Source: Mesostigma viride (Eukaryota; Streptophyta; Mesostigmatophyceae; Mesostigmatales; Mesostigmataceae). From it: 64,000 nt of DNA. The stretch lies in the NCBI GenBank assembly GCA_009746045.1, contig RPFO01000175.1, positions 1,536,898 to 1,600,897 on the forward strand. The letters run 5' to 3'. The first letter of the stretch is position 1; each line of letters starts with the position of its first letter. Shown one piece after another: positions 40,934 to 54,023 of the stretch. Made by a program: the position numbers and the translations under genes. The notes beneath the pieces are model-generated. The model searched no databases. It was not told where the DNA came from and was given only the letters and a program-made list of their open reading frames with translations.

Positions 40934-42632
40934 CCCCTAAATGGGCGGAAATGCTGCCGATAAATCGGCAGTAACTCACCTATTTTGTAAACCAGCCCCT
41001 GTACAACCTAGCAATATCCAATGGCTGTCCTTGGGGGGCAAGCATGTCCATGAGTTGCCCTAAGCCATGATATATCACAACCTCACATATATTCATCGTA
41101 GGCCATGTATAACTGCCGTCAAAGTCAGGGGGGTCAAGACGAGCGTTTTCATTTTTGGTAGAATGTGCATTTTGAATTATGTTGTAAGAGCTAGGCACCT
41201 ACCACTTCAGGGATGATAAACAATTAGTTGCTGAACAGTTTGAGCCATTGGGGTCATCATTTGGGTGGGTATACCAGCAGTTACACCCAGTACAGCCCAT
41301 AGGGGTACCGTTGGTAAAAAGCAACCAAGGGGGTAGGAGTGGGCATACTACCTACTAATACCTACTAATATGGCCCCCAACCATGCCAAACAATACATTT
41401 CCCTTCCACAGTGATGGGGAAACATAACTGCATCATCACACTGCCCTTACATGGCACCTATGTGCAGGTGCCACCTTGTCCATGCACGTAGGTAACGTGG
41501 TACGGATACCCTACGCAAGGCATGCATTCTAGGAGGCAGCCACCAACAAACTAGTGATTTTAAGCCTATTTCAGCCTGCCCTAGCAAGGATAAACTAGGC
41601 CTAAGCTGCTATAGCTTTCCAGGTGATGGCCAGCACACCTGGTGGCACATGCTGACAATGGGAAGCTTCTACTCACCGGTTACATGCTTGATGATGCCAC
41701 AGAGACCAGCCAACTGCCTCACACTCATGCAATATGTGTGTGGGAAATGTATAACAAACATATATGGAGGTATTCAAACCCATACAGCCTCTAAAACTTA
41801 TCACCATCACCCTGTGGCAGGTCAACTGACTGAGGGAAGCATCTAAGAAGGGTGTTTTAGAAAGGGGCCAGGCCAGGGTCAAGAAAGAGCATGAATAATG
41901 CAAAAAGAATGTGCTACACAAGCTAGAACGTATATATAAACGTCAAACATCGATAGGAAAACGATGCTTAAGCTTTACCAGGCATGGATGGCGTTACCTT
42001 GGCCCAGGCGGTGGCCGCAAAATGGCGCATTTCGTCACACCAAAGTTGTGCAGCATGGTCGCTGGATTCGGCGATTTCTGGCCACCCTTGCACGTTTACG
42101 ACTACTATGTATCATAAAAAGTAAAAAGAAACCGATGTATCCTTTAAAATACGCCGGAAAGGTATTGCTGTCAACGTTTCTATCGTCCGGCCTGATCGCA
42201 GTTTTTTCCAGCAAGAACGCTGCCGACACCTATCAAATGGCATTCCCGCGAACCAAAAATTGGCCTGTATGATCTTTAGGACGTATAAAATCAATATCCT
42301 AAGTTTGGCCAGAAAATTCTAACGCAAACGTAAATGCCATGCGTGGGCGCAAGCCGCCATGGCCAGGTCGTCGTTTTCCGGAATGCACGTTGTACGTGAA
42401 AAAGTACCCTGACCCCTTGTACTTCGACGGTCTGGAACACCTGTTAAACTTGGTCAAAATATAGCAAACCCTAGTATCATGTTCTGGAGAAACTTATAAA
42501 CTTTCATTCTTCTCAGCTAAACGTTTCCTAATTCCCAATAGTATTCTCGCAAACTGGTCCCCCGAGTAGGTGCCGACAAATCGGCTGTAAGTCACTTTTT
42601 GGCGGAAAATCGGCAGCAAGACCATTTAGGGG
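40934..42632. mobile_element. TTAA-bordered 1.7-kb element with subterminal hairpins
   Basis: Bounded by TTAA at 40930-40933 and 42633-42636. Inverted ends CCCCTAAATGG. Just inside each end are hairpins built on CTGCCGAT/ATCGGCAG (40955-40972 on the left; related GCCGATTTGTCGGC and CGGAAAATCGGCAG on the right). The interior has a degenerate F-like stretch (CATGGCCAGGTCGTCG near 42358) and no recognised protein. Probably a non-autonomous piggyBac-type element. Confidence 0.68.
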
Positions 42633-42979
42633 TTAAGTTCATGGGTTGACCCCAAGAAACCCTCGAACCCAACTTAAGGCGTGAATGCCTGTACCACTGG
42701 AATTCCACCCCAATTGTGGCCGGGGGGGCGCCGCACCAAAAATTTTTACTTGTCCGACCCAATAGGATGCGTCCACCTGGACGGTCGAAATTCCCTTCGC
42801 ATCAGGTTCGCATGCCCAATTCTGAACATGTCCGACCAGCCCACGGAAACAGCCGTAAAAAACTTGCCATTTTTTCGCAGCCCGTACAGCGTGTCAAGCC
42901 CGGCGCGTGCACGGCCCTGTTCCGGCGCATACCACTTTTGGCCGAAAGTCCGCCGAATTTCGCAGGAGCGTCCAAACAA

Positions 42980-43181
42980 GAGTTTTTGTAAACATCAGAC
43001 ACTGATTTCTTCAGACGATGCACAAGGCTGGGCGCGGCGCAGCGTGCGCAAGGCTGGCGTGCGCAAGGCTGGGGAGTGCGCGAGGCTGGGAGTGCGCAAG
43101 GCTGGGAGTGCATCGTGGCTGGGCGCGGCGCGGCAGCGTGCGCAAGGCTGGCGCGTAAAACTGCAAACGACGTAAATCGTA
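42980..43181 (+). repeat. MULE left terminal inverted repeat
   Basis: Pairs with 56412-56603. It contains several copies of GTGCGCAAGGCTGG and related G/C-rich subrepeats. The inner end is near GCGTAAAACTGCAAACGACG. Confidence 0.88.
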
Positions 43182-43889
43182 TCGGCTGCCTTTGGACTTA
43201 GCCGAATTTCGTCGTCGATGCGAGTGGTGATGGCCGTTTAGATCTTAGTTTTTAACCCGACGGGTTTCCTTATGATGCGTTCAAAATGGCAGCTGATGGC
43301 ATGATTACTTAACATGTGGCGCGCGCAAAGAGCCTGTAGTCGTGCAGTTTACCCTCAATAATCAATCAATCTGAGTCTCGAGTCCACGTTGGAGTCCACT
43401 GACCCCCCCGACTAGAATTTCCGACCCCCAATGTTGCACGCAAGCTATGCCTGCCATGCTTTTTCTATTTCCTAACACCCACAGTTGGGGGATCATAGTC
43501 ATTGACAATTTCTCCCCGTTGCTTTTTATGCTGCATATCCAACTATATCTGAGTAAGAGGGGTCGAGCGGATGACGCCGACATGGTTTGCATATACCTTC
43601 ATAGTGGCTTCAAATCGTCATATTCTTGAAGCGCGGTCAGTTCAGCCCACAGAACCTTACGTACGTCTTACCAAGGTACATGCACGGTGGGGACGCGGTC
43701 GGCCGGTCGGGGTTTGCCTGCTTTCTTTACCCAACCAGGGACATGTTCGTGATTTTCTTGCAGCGCTGGAAGATCAGTCCCGGGAAGAACCGCCTGCGAC
43801 CCCTGGACCGTTCCGTTCCAACGATACCTGTGACTCTTCAGCATCAACGGTACGAATAGCACGAACCCGCCCACGTGCTTGGCCGCCAT
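43182..43889. other. MULE subterminal region
   Basis: No gene is convincingly seen. Plus- and minus-strand ORFs at 43571-43889 have no recognisable motif and run into the minisatellite. Confidence 0.4.
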
Positions 43890-45250
43890 ACCCGTTCCTA
43901 GTCATGCCATGCTCCTTCCTAGTCATGCCATGGTCGTTCCGAGTCATGCCATGGTCGTTCCTAGTCATGTCACTCCCGTTCCTAGTCATGCCATTAATTA
44001 ATTAATTAATTAAAATGATAGCTCCGTTGGGAGCATATGTAACACATAGCCCTGAGAAAGGGGCATCTATGGGTTTGTAATACAATCAGGGCTACAACCT
44101 GCAGGTGGAGGATGTACAACTGTCACCTGCTCTGGGTGCACAAGGTGCACCTGCACCGCCATGATGGTTCATGCCTCCTTAACAAGCACAGGCACCCAGG
44201 GGGGGGCTTGAGGAGAGGGCCTAGAAGGCCTGCATGACATATGGGGTGGAGGGTATGTGGCTAGGCTATAGCTGGTGTACACATGGCATCTCAGCAGAGA
44301 GTAACTCCCTGCATAGGCATCGCATGGCTAAATTCTTAATGCATCATCCATGGGAGGTCCCATTGTAGGCTGGGCGCGGCTAAATACTGAAAGCATCATC
44401 CATGGGGGCCATTATGGGCGCACATGCGCGTGGGCCACGTCATGCCATACCCGTTCCTAGTCATGCCATGGCCGTTCCTAGTCATGCCATGGTCGTTCCG
44501 AGTCATGCCATACCCGTTCCTAGTCATGCCATGCCCGTTCCTAGTCATGCCATACTCGTTACTAGTCATGCCATGCCCGTTCCTAGTCATGCCATACCCG
44601 TTCCTAGTCATGCCATACCCGTTCCTAGTCATGCCATACCCGTTCCTAGTCATGCCATGCCCGTTCCTAGTCATGCCATGGCCGTTCCTAGTCATGCCAT
44701 GCCCGTTCCTAGTCATGCCACACCCGTTCCTAGTCATGCCATGCCCGTTCCTAGTCATGCCATACCCGTTCCTAGTCATGCCATACCCGTTCCTAGTCAT
44801 GCCATACCCGTTCCTAGTCATGCTGTACACGCTCCTAGTCATGCCACACCCGTTCCTAGTCATGCCATACCCGTTCCTAGTCATGCCATGGTCGTTCCGA
44901 GTCATGCCATACCCGTTCCGAGTCATGACATACTCATTCCTAGTCATGCCATACCCGTTCCTAGTCATGCTGTACCCGTTCCTAGTCATGCCATGGTCGT
45001 TCCGAGTCATGCCATACCCGTTCCGAGTCATGACATACTCATTCCTAGTCATGCCATACCCGTTCCTAGTCATGTTGTACACGTTCCTAGTCATGCCACA
45101 CCCGTTCCTAGTCATGCCATGCCCGTTCCTAGTCATGCCATGCTCTTTCCTAGTCATGCCATACCTGTTCCTACTTCCTAGTCATGCCATACCCGTTCCT
45201 AGTCATGCTGTACACGTTCCTAGTCATGCCATGCCCGTTCCTACTCATGT
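43890..45250. repeat. 21-bp minisatellite, split by a LINE tail
   Basis: The unit CATACCCGTTCCTAGTCATGC is repeated about 5 times at 43890-43992 and about 38 times at 44436-45250. Variants change mainly ATAC to ATGC, ATGG or TGTAC. Because 21 is a multiple of three, both strands stay open: the + strand gives HAIPVPS or PFLVMPY heptads, the - strand MTRNGYG heptads. Confidence 0.92.
43993..44435 (-). mobile_element. Truncated LINE 3' end inserted in the minisatellite
   Basis: Starts on the + strand with ATTAATTAATTAATTAATTA then a CTCC/GGAG-type hairpin (44021-44034, GCTCCGTTGGGAGC), which on the minus strand is a LINE 3' hairpin and tail like that of 5415-6012. About 440 bp long, no coding sequence. 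GTCATGCCA occurs on both sides, but this is also minisatellite sequence. Confidence 0.55.
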
Positions 45251-46914
45251 CATGGTTTTTACCTGTATGTCCTCTGCCCTTGGTGCCAGCGTTCTGTGAG
45301 CACCTCAATGTATGGTCTGTCGTGAGAACAATAATGGCAGTCTAGCCAACGTCGATACGTTCGAGTTGGGCTCATAGTTAGTTGGTTGTTGTCGACCCAC
45401 ACAATAGCTGTTGCTTGTGTTAATTGGGAAATGTGTTTTATTGCAGCTGAACATGTATCAAGCTTCATTGCAATCTAGCTGTCGCGAACGATTCCTCTAA
45501 ATCATCTTTAGTGGTGATAGGTACCATTCGAGTGCCAACGGTGGAGACGTACAGGTTCTCACATAGAGGTGGGTTAACTCGTAACAGTGCTATCAATTGC
45601 GTGCGATAAGAACGTGACTGCACCACGTGAACAAGAGACAATTATCAATATTATAATTAACAAACATCACGTGAGCATTATTAAGTTTACATCATTTGCA
45701 GGTTGTTGCTTAGCACGCTTATAGACCATGTACCCCCTCTCACGGACATTTAATTAATTAATTAATACCACGTGACTGCGTGAGCAGTATCCTCATGAAG
45801 GGAATGGATGACATGCGAAAGAAACTATCTAAGCACGGGTAGCAGGATTGTGGGCCCCGCGGCCGGTGGCACTGTGCCGACCGTAGCGGGTTACCCGAGG
45901 TGCCCCTACCGGACATTAATTAATTAATTAATAGACACGTGACTGCGTCACGTGAGCATAAGTCCTCAGTGGGAGGGGAACATGGGATGGAATGGATGGT
46001 ATAAGCTATCTAGGTCCTAGTTACAGGGGTGTGGGCACCGCGGCCCGAATCGCTATGAATGCCATACTTGGTCACACGCGGAGCCCCCACAGACTTGGGG
46101 GTGGTCTCCTTCATCACTACTTGCCATCTATCCTTGCGCACCATCTGCCTTAATATTACAGACTACCGGACATGTGTTACGTGATCTCCCAACGGAGTAA
46201 CGCTTCAATTCAATGCAACTAATACGTTAGACAGTATAATATTATCGTGACATGCATCACGTGAGCATAATGAATGCAATATCAAAGCGACTACCGGCGC
46301 AGGCCAGAAATCTGGAGAATATGTCAATATCAACAAGTACTAGGAGCATAGAGTGTACGCATTATGACTGTCCTGGTTAGCCTTGTACTCAGACCCTACG
46401 TGGATCATGCCACGACAAATGAGGGTCGTACACACAACTCTTGGTTTAGCTCCGAGACCATGCAGTCATTGGCAAACTTTGGAATTACCTCTTTCTCGAT
46501 ACTGTGCCAAAATTCCAAAACAAAAGAGGTGGTAGCCCAACATTGCATGTGACGACTGAAATCACTTTTTAGGTGTTAAAATTATATGAGTAAATATTTT
46601 AATCCATTAATTCATGCTCCATGCATCACCATCCCACCAGCATTTTGTATTGAAATTCATGACTAAGGTGTAGATGAATTGGAAAACGTTGAGAGCACTG
46701 TTTATCAAACCCAAATCAATCACAATTGAATTATGAACATGTTATGTTGTCTCTTTGATGTTGCTAAAATGAAAATGCAATTATTTTATCCATGCTTTAA
46801 TACAATAACAACATTTTAACTCATCCGCCGGACATGGCACCACCCAAGGGCAGCTATCTCGTGACCGAGTGGTACAATGGACAAGGCTGGGATGGACTAA
46901 TTGAAGGGGATGAA
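45251..46914. other. MULE non-coding region with CACGTG-rich duplicated blocks
   Basis: Two related blocks of about 160 bp (about 45748-45905 and 45906-46070) each begin with a CGGACAT...TTAATTAATTAATTAATA and CACGTGACTGCGT. A LINE-type hairpin GTTACGTGATCTCC/GGAGTAAC lies at 46176-46201. No gene is recognised. Confidence 0.5.
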
Positions 46915-48517
46915 CTAGGAGGTAGGGTGGGAGCCACGGAAGAATGGCTTTTTGGAAATAGGCCCCTCTTCACACTGTGCAGTTGCACTACGAGGCTGCT
47001 TGCCTTTGCGACTAGCTGCTCTATCCGGCTCGCAAGCACTGCGGTGCCTCCTAGACTGAGCCCCGTGGACCTTAGGCCTTCCCCGCGGCTTTGCGATTGG
47101 TGGGTTGCCACATAACAAGGGCTGTTGGGTTGGCGCAGATGTTGCTTGCGCATTGACTGGGAGTGGGTGCTGAGCTATCATCGGTTGTGCAGGGCCCGGG
47201 GTTGTGGCTGGAAGACCGGGGTTGTCGGAAACACACATCTCAATTCCACGCTCTATATGCTGCATGATTTCCACTTCCTTACGGGACTCGACCGCCAATT
47301 GAACAAGGCGGCGGCTAAGGGCTATCAAGTTGGCATAGTTTGGTGTCACCTCCACGTTGGAGGGGGTGGTTGGGTCAACAACCAAGTGGGGTGTAGGATG
47401 CTGCGGCCTTGTCATCGCTTTGAAAGACTCATTGCGCATATTTGCCTGATCTAAAGGCAACAACCACTTCTGGTGGACACACTGCAACGGCAGAGCCTTT
47501 GCTTGAAGCCACACAGCAATTAGCTCCACAGCAAGCACGTGCCTGCAAGGGAGGCCCATGTGGACAACATATTGACAACTGCAAGCAATGGGGTGCTTGT
47601 CGCTGCCAAGAGTAACAATCCTTGACACTACCGTAGGCTCATCCTCCTTCAGTTGTTCTCGGCGAGCCTGGCTCCCAGAGCTCTCTGGAGATAACTTTAC
47701 CTCCACCAGGTTGCCATCATACACGGGACCAACTATGTAATGAAACGCCATTGCTAACTGGATTTTCAGCTTGTCAAAAGCATATTTGGCTAACTTTGTC
47801 TCAGCATCAACCAAAACCGGGTGGGCTATGGGACTGATGCGGTTCAGGTGGTGCTTAGATCGACGGTAAAGCTCGATCTCATGTGACTCCGCACGCCGTT
47901 GCCACAAATCAGCCAGCACAACAGGGAGCTCCTCCAACTGCGTGGTTTTGTCCACACGGTTTTTTATCGCGTTGTGCGTGACCTCGGACCTTTGGGAAGA
48001 GCTCATCCCAAATGTTGAGTCACCCCAAGTAAAGCGGCGGGCCCATTTACGCGCGGTGTCATACAGCTTGTCCATGTGAGACCGCTCACATTTGGCGGGT
48101 GGATACAACAAGTCAAACACCTGGTTGTAGCCATCACTACCAGCAGCCACAAATCGCGCATCCTCAGCAATCTTGGCTCTGCAGCTGGGTACAAAGACGC
48201 TGTTTACCACCTCGCAAAGTTGTTGTGTAAGATCTATGAAGGAAGTATACCCAGGAAAACGATTCTGAAAGTTCTCCACCGGGCTTTGTTTGTAGGTTAC
48301 GTACTCGTCCCAGAAGATGTTCGCAATATCAGTCGCTAGCGACAACCACTCATCGCTTCGACGCACCTCGAACACACGCATGCCGTTCTCCATCGTCCAG
48401 CTGAGGAGAAGGCCACAACGCATATTCTTCACCTTCATTTGCCACTGAAGCTGGGCAAAATGGTACAGTCGCATCTTCTCCAGGGGATGCGCGTCCTTCC
48501 ACACAATAGTGCATTGC
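46915..48517 (-). CDS. MULE transposase, last exon: C-terminal region with SWIM zinc finger
   Basis: The exon starts after TTCACAG| at 48517 and ends with a stop at 46915-46917 (534 codons). Its acceptor phase matches the donor at 49464. FAR1/MuDR-like features: RCGLLLSWTMENGMRVFEVR, then STFGMSSSQRSEVTHNAIKN, and the SWIM zinc finger CSCQYVVHMGLPCRH (C-x-C...C-x-H). After that is a Pro-rich tail with basic KPRGRPKVHGAQSRR, an AT-hook/NLS-like motif. Upstream MLSLHR is intron read-through. SWIM fingers contribute to DNA binding in MULE transposases. Confidence 0.85.
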
Positions 48518-49463
48518 CTGTGAAGCGACAACAAGTCAACAGAGCGACAACAAGAACATGTACAGAAAAGTTACACCTATGTCTGGCGTAATTCATCGAT
48601 GCACAACAAAAAGCCCCTTGGGCACACGACATAGAAAGCGAGTTAGCCAACTGAAACTAAGTGTGTGATAAATATCTTGTCAACTTTGTATAATATATAG
48701 ATAAATACTTATACTTCTTGAACGTAGCGGTGTATGTAGCTTCTAAAAGGGAGGGAGGGGGGGTGGGAGGGGGTGAGGGAGGGGGAATGTCAAGCAAACC
48801 TGAGGTACTTGGAACTGCAAGGTTACTTGCGAAATTCGGCCGAACGAGGCGAAGCAGGCAGCATGTTGGGCAAGGCGGCAAGGCCTTGTGTAGCAAGCGG
48901 CGGGTGAAGTGAGTAATGGGCTGCTGGCAACCGGTGTTGCGGCGGTAAACAGGAGGCATAGCTTGGATGGCGGGAATGGGCATTGAGAATATGCTCTAGT
49001 TGGTTGGGGCAACAAGCATGACTTGGTATGGCCTATTGACCAAATGTGATACTATTCCCCCTGATGAGGGCGGCGAACACGTGCTACCCGGGCCATGTTG
49101 GGGGGGCTAAGCCAACAGGCAAAACTAGTTGGCGAGAAAATCAGATATTGTAATGAACCTTTGATTGTTTCATGAAAAGGTTGAGGAAGGTTTAAGGTTT
49201 AGATGCATTTCGGGTGACACATGCATTTGGGCCTAAAAATGCAATGGTGACACCGCCTTTTGGTAGACCTTGCATGACACATAAAAACCGTGGTTTGCAA
49301 TCACTGTTAAAACTTGTTGTGCTGATGATGCATAATGGTAAGCCACGGAGGCGAAACACTTGTACACTAATTGCTTGGATAATCAAGATGTGTGCAGAGC
49401 TGTGGGTGTCCATACCGGCTCTTTACAGTGTTGCGGTGGTAAATTGGATTGAAACATACGTAC

Positions 49464-51176
49464 CGTTCCTCCCCAGCACGCAAGGTCGGCCCCTCCATGA
49501 ACGTAGGGTGGGTCTTGACTTCAAGTAGGACGCCATCATCGTACGTGCATGTCTTGTCAGCCAATGAAACCCAACCCTGCACCAAGCCATCCGTCGTCGC
49601 TGCAAACCGACTGTCGTCTTGTGAGACCGCCGTGGGGCATGATGTCATGGTAGCATCCGGGAAGCTGTCCAGAAAATCTGACTTGGCAGTTGACTCGTGC
49701 ATGATGCCGTAGCACAAACGCACACGAGTAATCAGATCTTCTGTACAGCTAGCAGACTCGCGGCGCAGGTGCCGCAATGCTTCTATCACACGAGCGTGTC
49801 CGCATTTGAAACCAAAGTGGCCAGCGACATCGCTTTCAAACATACCCAAGACGGCGGCAAGCAGGCTGGCTGTCAAACGTCCGAGGCGCAACATGTCATC
49901 CTTTTCAACGTGCGCATTCAACATGCGAGGATGACGAGGGACATGACCAGCCTGGAGGTAGGGCAGGTTGGACCAATGGGCCAACGTGCGGCATTTGGGG
50001 CCCCAATACTTCTGGGGAAGGAGAAGAAGGACCTGCAAAAAATCTCTGTCAAAGTGCTCACGGCTGCGAAGATCGGTTTGGTTGCGTAGCCGCCACAATG
50101 CCAGGTAAAACTTCTCCCACGCAGCTTCGTCACCGAAGCAACGCCTCATGTTCTTTGTCACATTCATGATGAAGAGGTGGAATATACAAAGATGATGAGT
50201 GATTCCTCGCTTTGTAATCGCCAATGCCATGGCCTGGTCTTCGTCGGTGATGGCAACCTTCGGCAAGTGCCCATGCATGCACTCAGCGAACTGGTCCCAT
50301 ATCCAGCCAAATGCCTGCTCGTGCTCCGACACTGTTAGGGCAACTCCATAAATGTCATTTTTCCCGTAAGGAGACACACCCGTGAAGAAGATTAGCTTCA
50401 TGCCATGATTATTCGTGCCGTGGGTCGCGTCAACAGAAACCGCCTGGGAATCACAAGCCATGGCATAACGCTCCCTCATGTCCCCCGTCGCGTAGAAAAG
50501 AAGGTTGAGCCGGTTGTTGCCATCAACAGCATGCTTCCAGTAGAAACGAGGATCGGCATCTTGCTGGGCATAGCACCAGGAGACCAACTTCGACGCAGAC
50601 GACAAGTTATCTTCAGGAGACCGCCGCAGGAAATTCCTGACATCGCTATCAATCCACGTGCGGTTTTCCCCAAATTCCTTATCGATCATTGTCAGGATTG
50701 TTGGCAGGTCGACCCCGCTCTTCCTGCACAACAATATCCTTGCCTTCACCTCATCAGGCAGCTTTCGAAGCATGGGGTCCAAGAGAGCAGCAATGGTCCC
50801 GGGACGTCTTAGCTCATGATTGTGGCCAGTGGGAAGGTGCCCTGGCTTTAGGCTTGTCACGGGCAATGGGTATTTTGTGACATAAAACATCCCATCCTTC
50901 CGCTTTGCAATCACAACTCGCCACTCACAATTCGTCTTCTTGGATGTTGTCTGTTTTTTGCCTTGATGATTAGCTACACCGCAACCATCGCACCAGAATT
51001 CCCGGCGCTCTGTTCTGCTCTGAGCCACGTAGCGGGCGCATAACGCGAAGGCTCCATGCTCACCATGATCAGCCCATGATTGAATTGCGGCACGAGCGGC
51101 GACCCAGGATTCCCAAGGCCCCGTCGGCATATTCTTGGCAAGATCGCAATCCCCTCCTATGTCCCGTGGAGCGTCC
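49464..51176 (-). CDS. MULE transposase, catalytic exon
   Basis: The exon runs from the acceptor TTGCACAG| (51176) to the donor |GTACGTATG (49464), 571 codons, phase 2 at both ends. An N-terminal Cys/His DNA-binding region (FWCDGCGVANHQGK, then CEWRVVIAKRKDGMFYV and HNHELRRP) resembles FAR1/WRKY-GCM1-type zinc domains. The catalytic core follows: D in VSVDATHGTNNHG, D in VAITDEDQAMALA, the HHLCIFHLFIMNV C/H signature, and E in the region of FYLALWRLRNQ. The frame has no break, so this copy could be functional. It joins in frame to the zinc exon on one side and the SWIM exon on the other. Confidence 0.88.
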
Positions 51177-51478
51177 CTGTGCAATGAGACACAATAGCAA
51201 GTGTAGTGTGTGAACAAGACTAAGTGAGACAGCAAACAACATGGAATGAGTTCGAGCAACGTTTATCAACCTTAACCTCGGGACCCTATAAAACAACCCA
51301 ATAACCGTAGCCGACCCATTAACCGTTCACCCACTGGGTTACTTGAGACGGTGAGAGGCTAACTAACCCCTTATTTGATGCATACAACATTAAATTATAT
51401 GTATATTTATACACCAAACTAATTTCATGGGGTCATGTAATCGAGAGGCGCATCAACACATGATGCGCGCATTCTTCT

Positions 51479-52400
51479 AACAAGCAATTACCTTGCGCAC
51501 GGGGCAGTCAGTAAGGCGGCCGTTGGGGGGGGCTGAGCCCCGGCGCGGGCGCGACGCCAGCCCCGCTGTTGGGACCGGGGCAGCTCGCAAAGCCGCTGCC
51601 GCTGGTGCGGCTGCCAGGGATGCGATTGTCAGCGCCGGGCACGGATGTGCCAGGCTCGCTGCTGAGCGGGGACAGTGCGCTGCAGGCAAAGGCACGCAAA
51701 CGACGCAGGTTTGGTCCACATGGGTGCCTTAGTCCGAAAGCCAAGTGCTTTACTCCATACCTAACGCCACGCATCATCACACGATGAACATAATGATGTC
51801 AGGTTGGCATGCCGCGTGGCCCAAGGGGGCTGTCTCTTCTAACAAGCAATTACCTTGCGCACGGGACAGTCGGTAAGGCGGCCGTTGGGGGGGGCTGAGC
51901 CCAGGCGCGGGCGCGACGCCAGCCCCGCTGTTGGGACCGGGGCAGCTCGCAAAGCCGCTGCCGGTGGTGCGGCTGCCAGGGATGCGATTGTCAGCGCCGG
52001 GCACGGATGTGCCAGGCTCGCTGCTGAGCGGGGACAGTGCGCTGCAGGCAAAGGCACGCAAACGACGCAGGTTTGGTCCACATGGGTGCCTTAGTCCGAA
52101 AGCCAAGTGCCTTACTCCATACCTAACGCCACGCATCATCACACGATGAACATAATGATGTCAGGTTGGCATGCCGCGTGGCCCAAGGGGGCTGTCTCTT
52201 CTAACAAGCAATTACCTTGCGCACGGGTCAGTCAGTAAGGCGGCCGTTGGGGGGGGCTGAGCCCAGGCGCGGGCACGACGCCAACCCCGCTGTTGGGACC
52301 GGGGCAGCTCGCAAAGCCGCCGCTGTTGAGCAGGGATGGCGCGGCGCAGGCAAATGACGCAGGTTTGATCCGCATAAGAGAGCTCGCAGTGCCGCAGACA
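51479..52400. repeat. Three tandem copies of a 361-bp block inside a transposase intron
   Basis: Copies start at 51479, 51840 and 52202. The first two are nearly identical and the third is diverged and shortened after about 120 bp. Each has, on the minus strand, GCGCAAG|GTAATTGC, a good 5' splice-site sequence, and an open frame upstream of it. They may be duplicated alternative exons or a satellite seed. Confidence 0.8.
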
Positions 52401-52524
52401 GAATGATCGAGTCGCGTAACACCTTTACACTAGCACGAGGTTCAGGAGTTAGGCTCATAGTAATGCGAAAAAAATTTGCTTGGTCAAATCCATAAAAAAC
52501 CGAGCCATCACTGCCTTTCATTAC

Positions 52525-52802
52525 CTGGTTTTCCCTTTCGCCTTGAAGCCGTGGCGCCGTGTCTTGGCACAATCTGGGCAGTAGTACTTCCCTTGTATGC
52601 TTTCCAGCACAAGTCTTGATGGCGCCGAGTTGTCTACTTGAGTTAGACCCCGCTTGGTGCACCATCGTTTGTTCGTTCGACCCATGCATTTCACGACCAC
52701 TGGTCGAGCTTGTGGGGATGGCGGCGAAGAGGAAGATGGATGCCCATGATTCGCACTTGGAGCTGGAGTCGGAGTGGCTTGCTGGTGGTCATCGATCTCG
52801 CA
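52525..52802 (-). CDS. MULE transposase, upstream exon with Cys-rich zinc motif
   Basis: From acceptor CCGGGCAG| (52802) to donor ACCAG|GTAATG (52525), 278 nt. After an acidic and Pro/Ser-rich start comes VVKCMGRTNKRWCTKRGL and then QGKYYCPDCAKTRRHG, a four-Cys motif of the C-x-G-T...C...YYC-x-x-C type that probably binds zinc. The exon ends in phase 2, exactly what the catalytic exon at 51176 needs, skipping the triplicated block. Confidence 0.7.
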
Positions 52803-53076
52803 CTGCCCGGCCCCCGCGTGCACCGAAGAAGACACATAGATCCATACACATACAAGATCATGAATTAAGCGCAACACTTTGTCCTCAAAGGGGGACCAGG
52901 AAAAAAAAAAAAAAAAGGTAACCTCGGAGGGGGGCCAAAACAAATGTACTTAACTATATTGTAGCCCAACTGGTTAAACGCAAGTCCGCAGAGGAACGGT
53001 GCCACATGAAAAGGTGCAAATTTGTGGCCACAAGTGCAATACACCCTAGTACAACGAGCGGATAAATACGGCATAC

Positions 53077-54023
<947 letters not shown>

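Noticed and set aside
43571-44005. 145-codon ORF in the MULE left part
   Set aside because: No motif, competing minus-strand ORF, and its end is minisatellite.
45748-45930. An origin of replication at the TTAA runs
   Set aside because: Simple A/T repeats recur as LINE tails elsewhere and no other evidence supports an origin.
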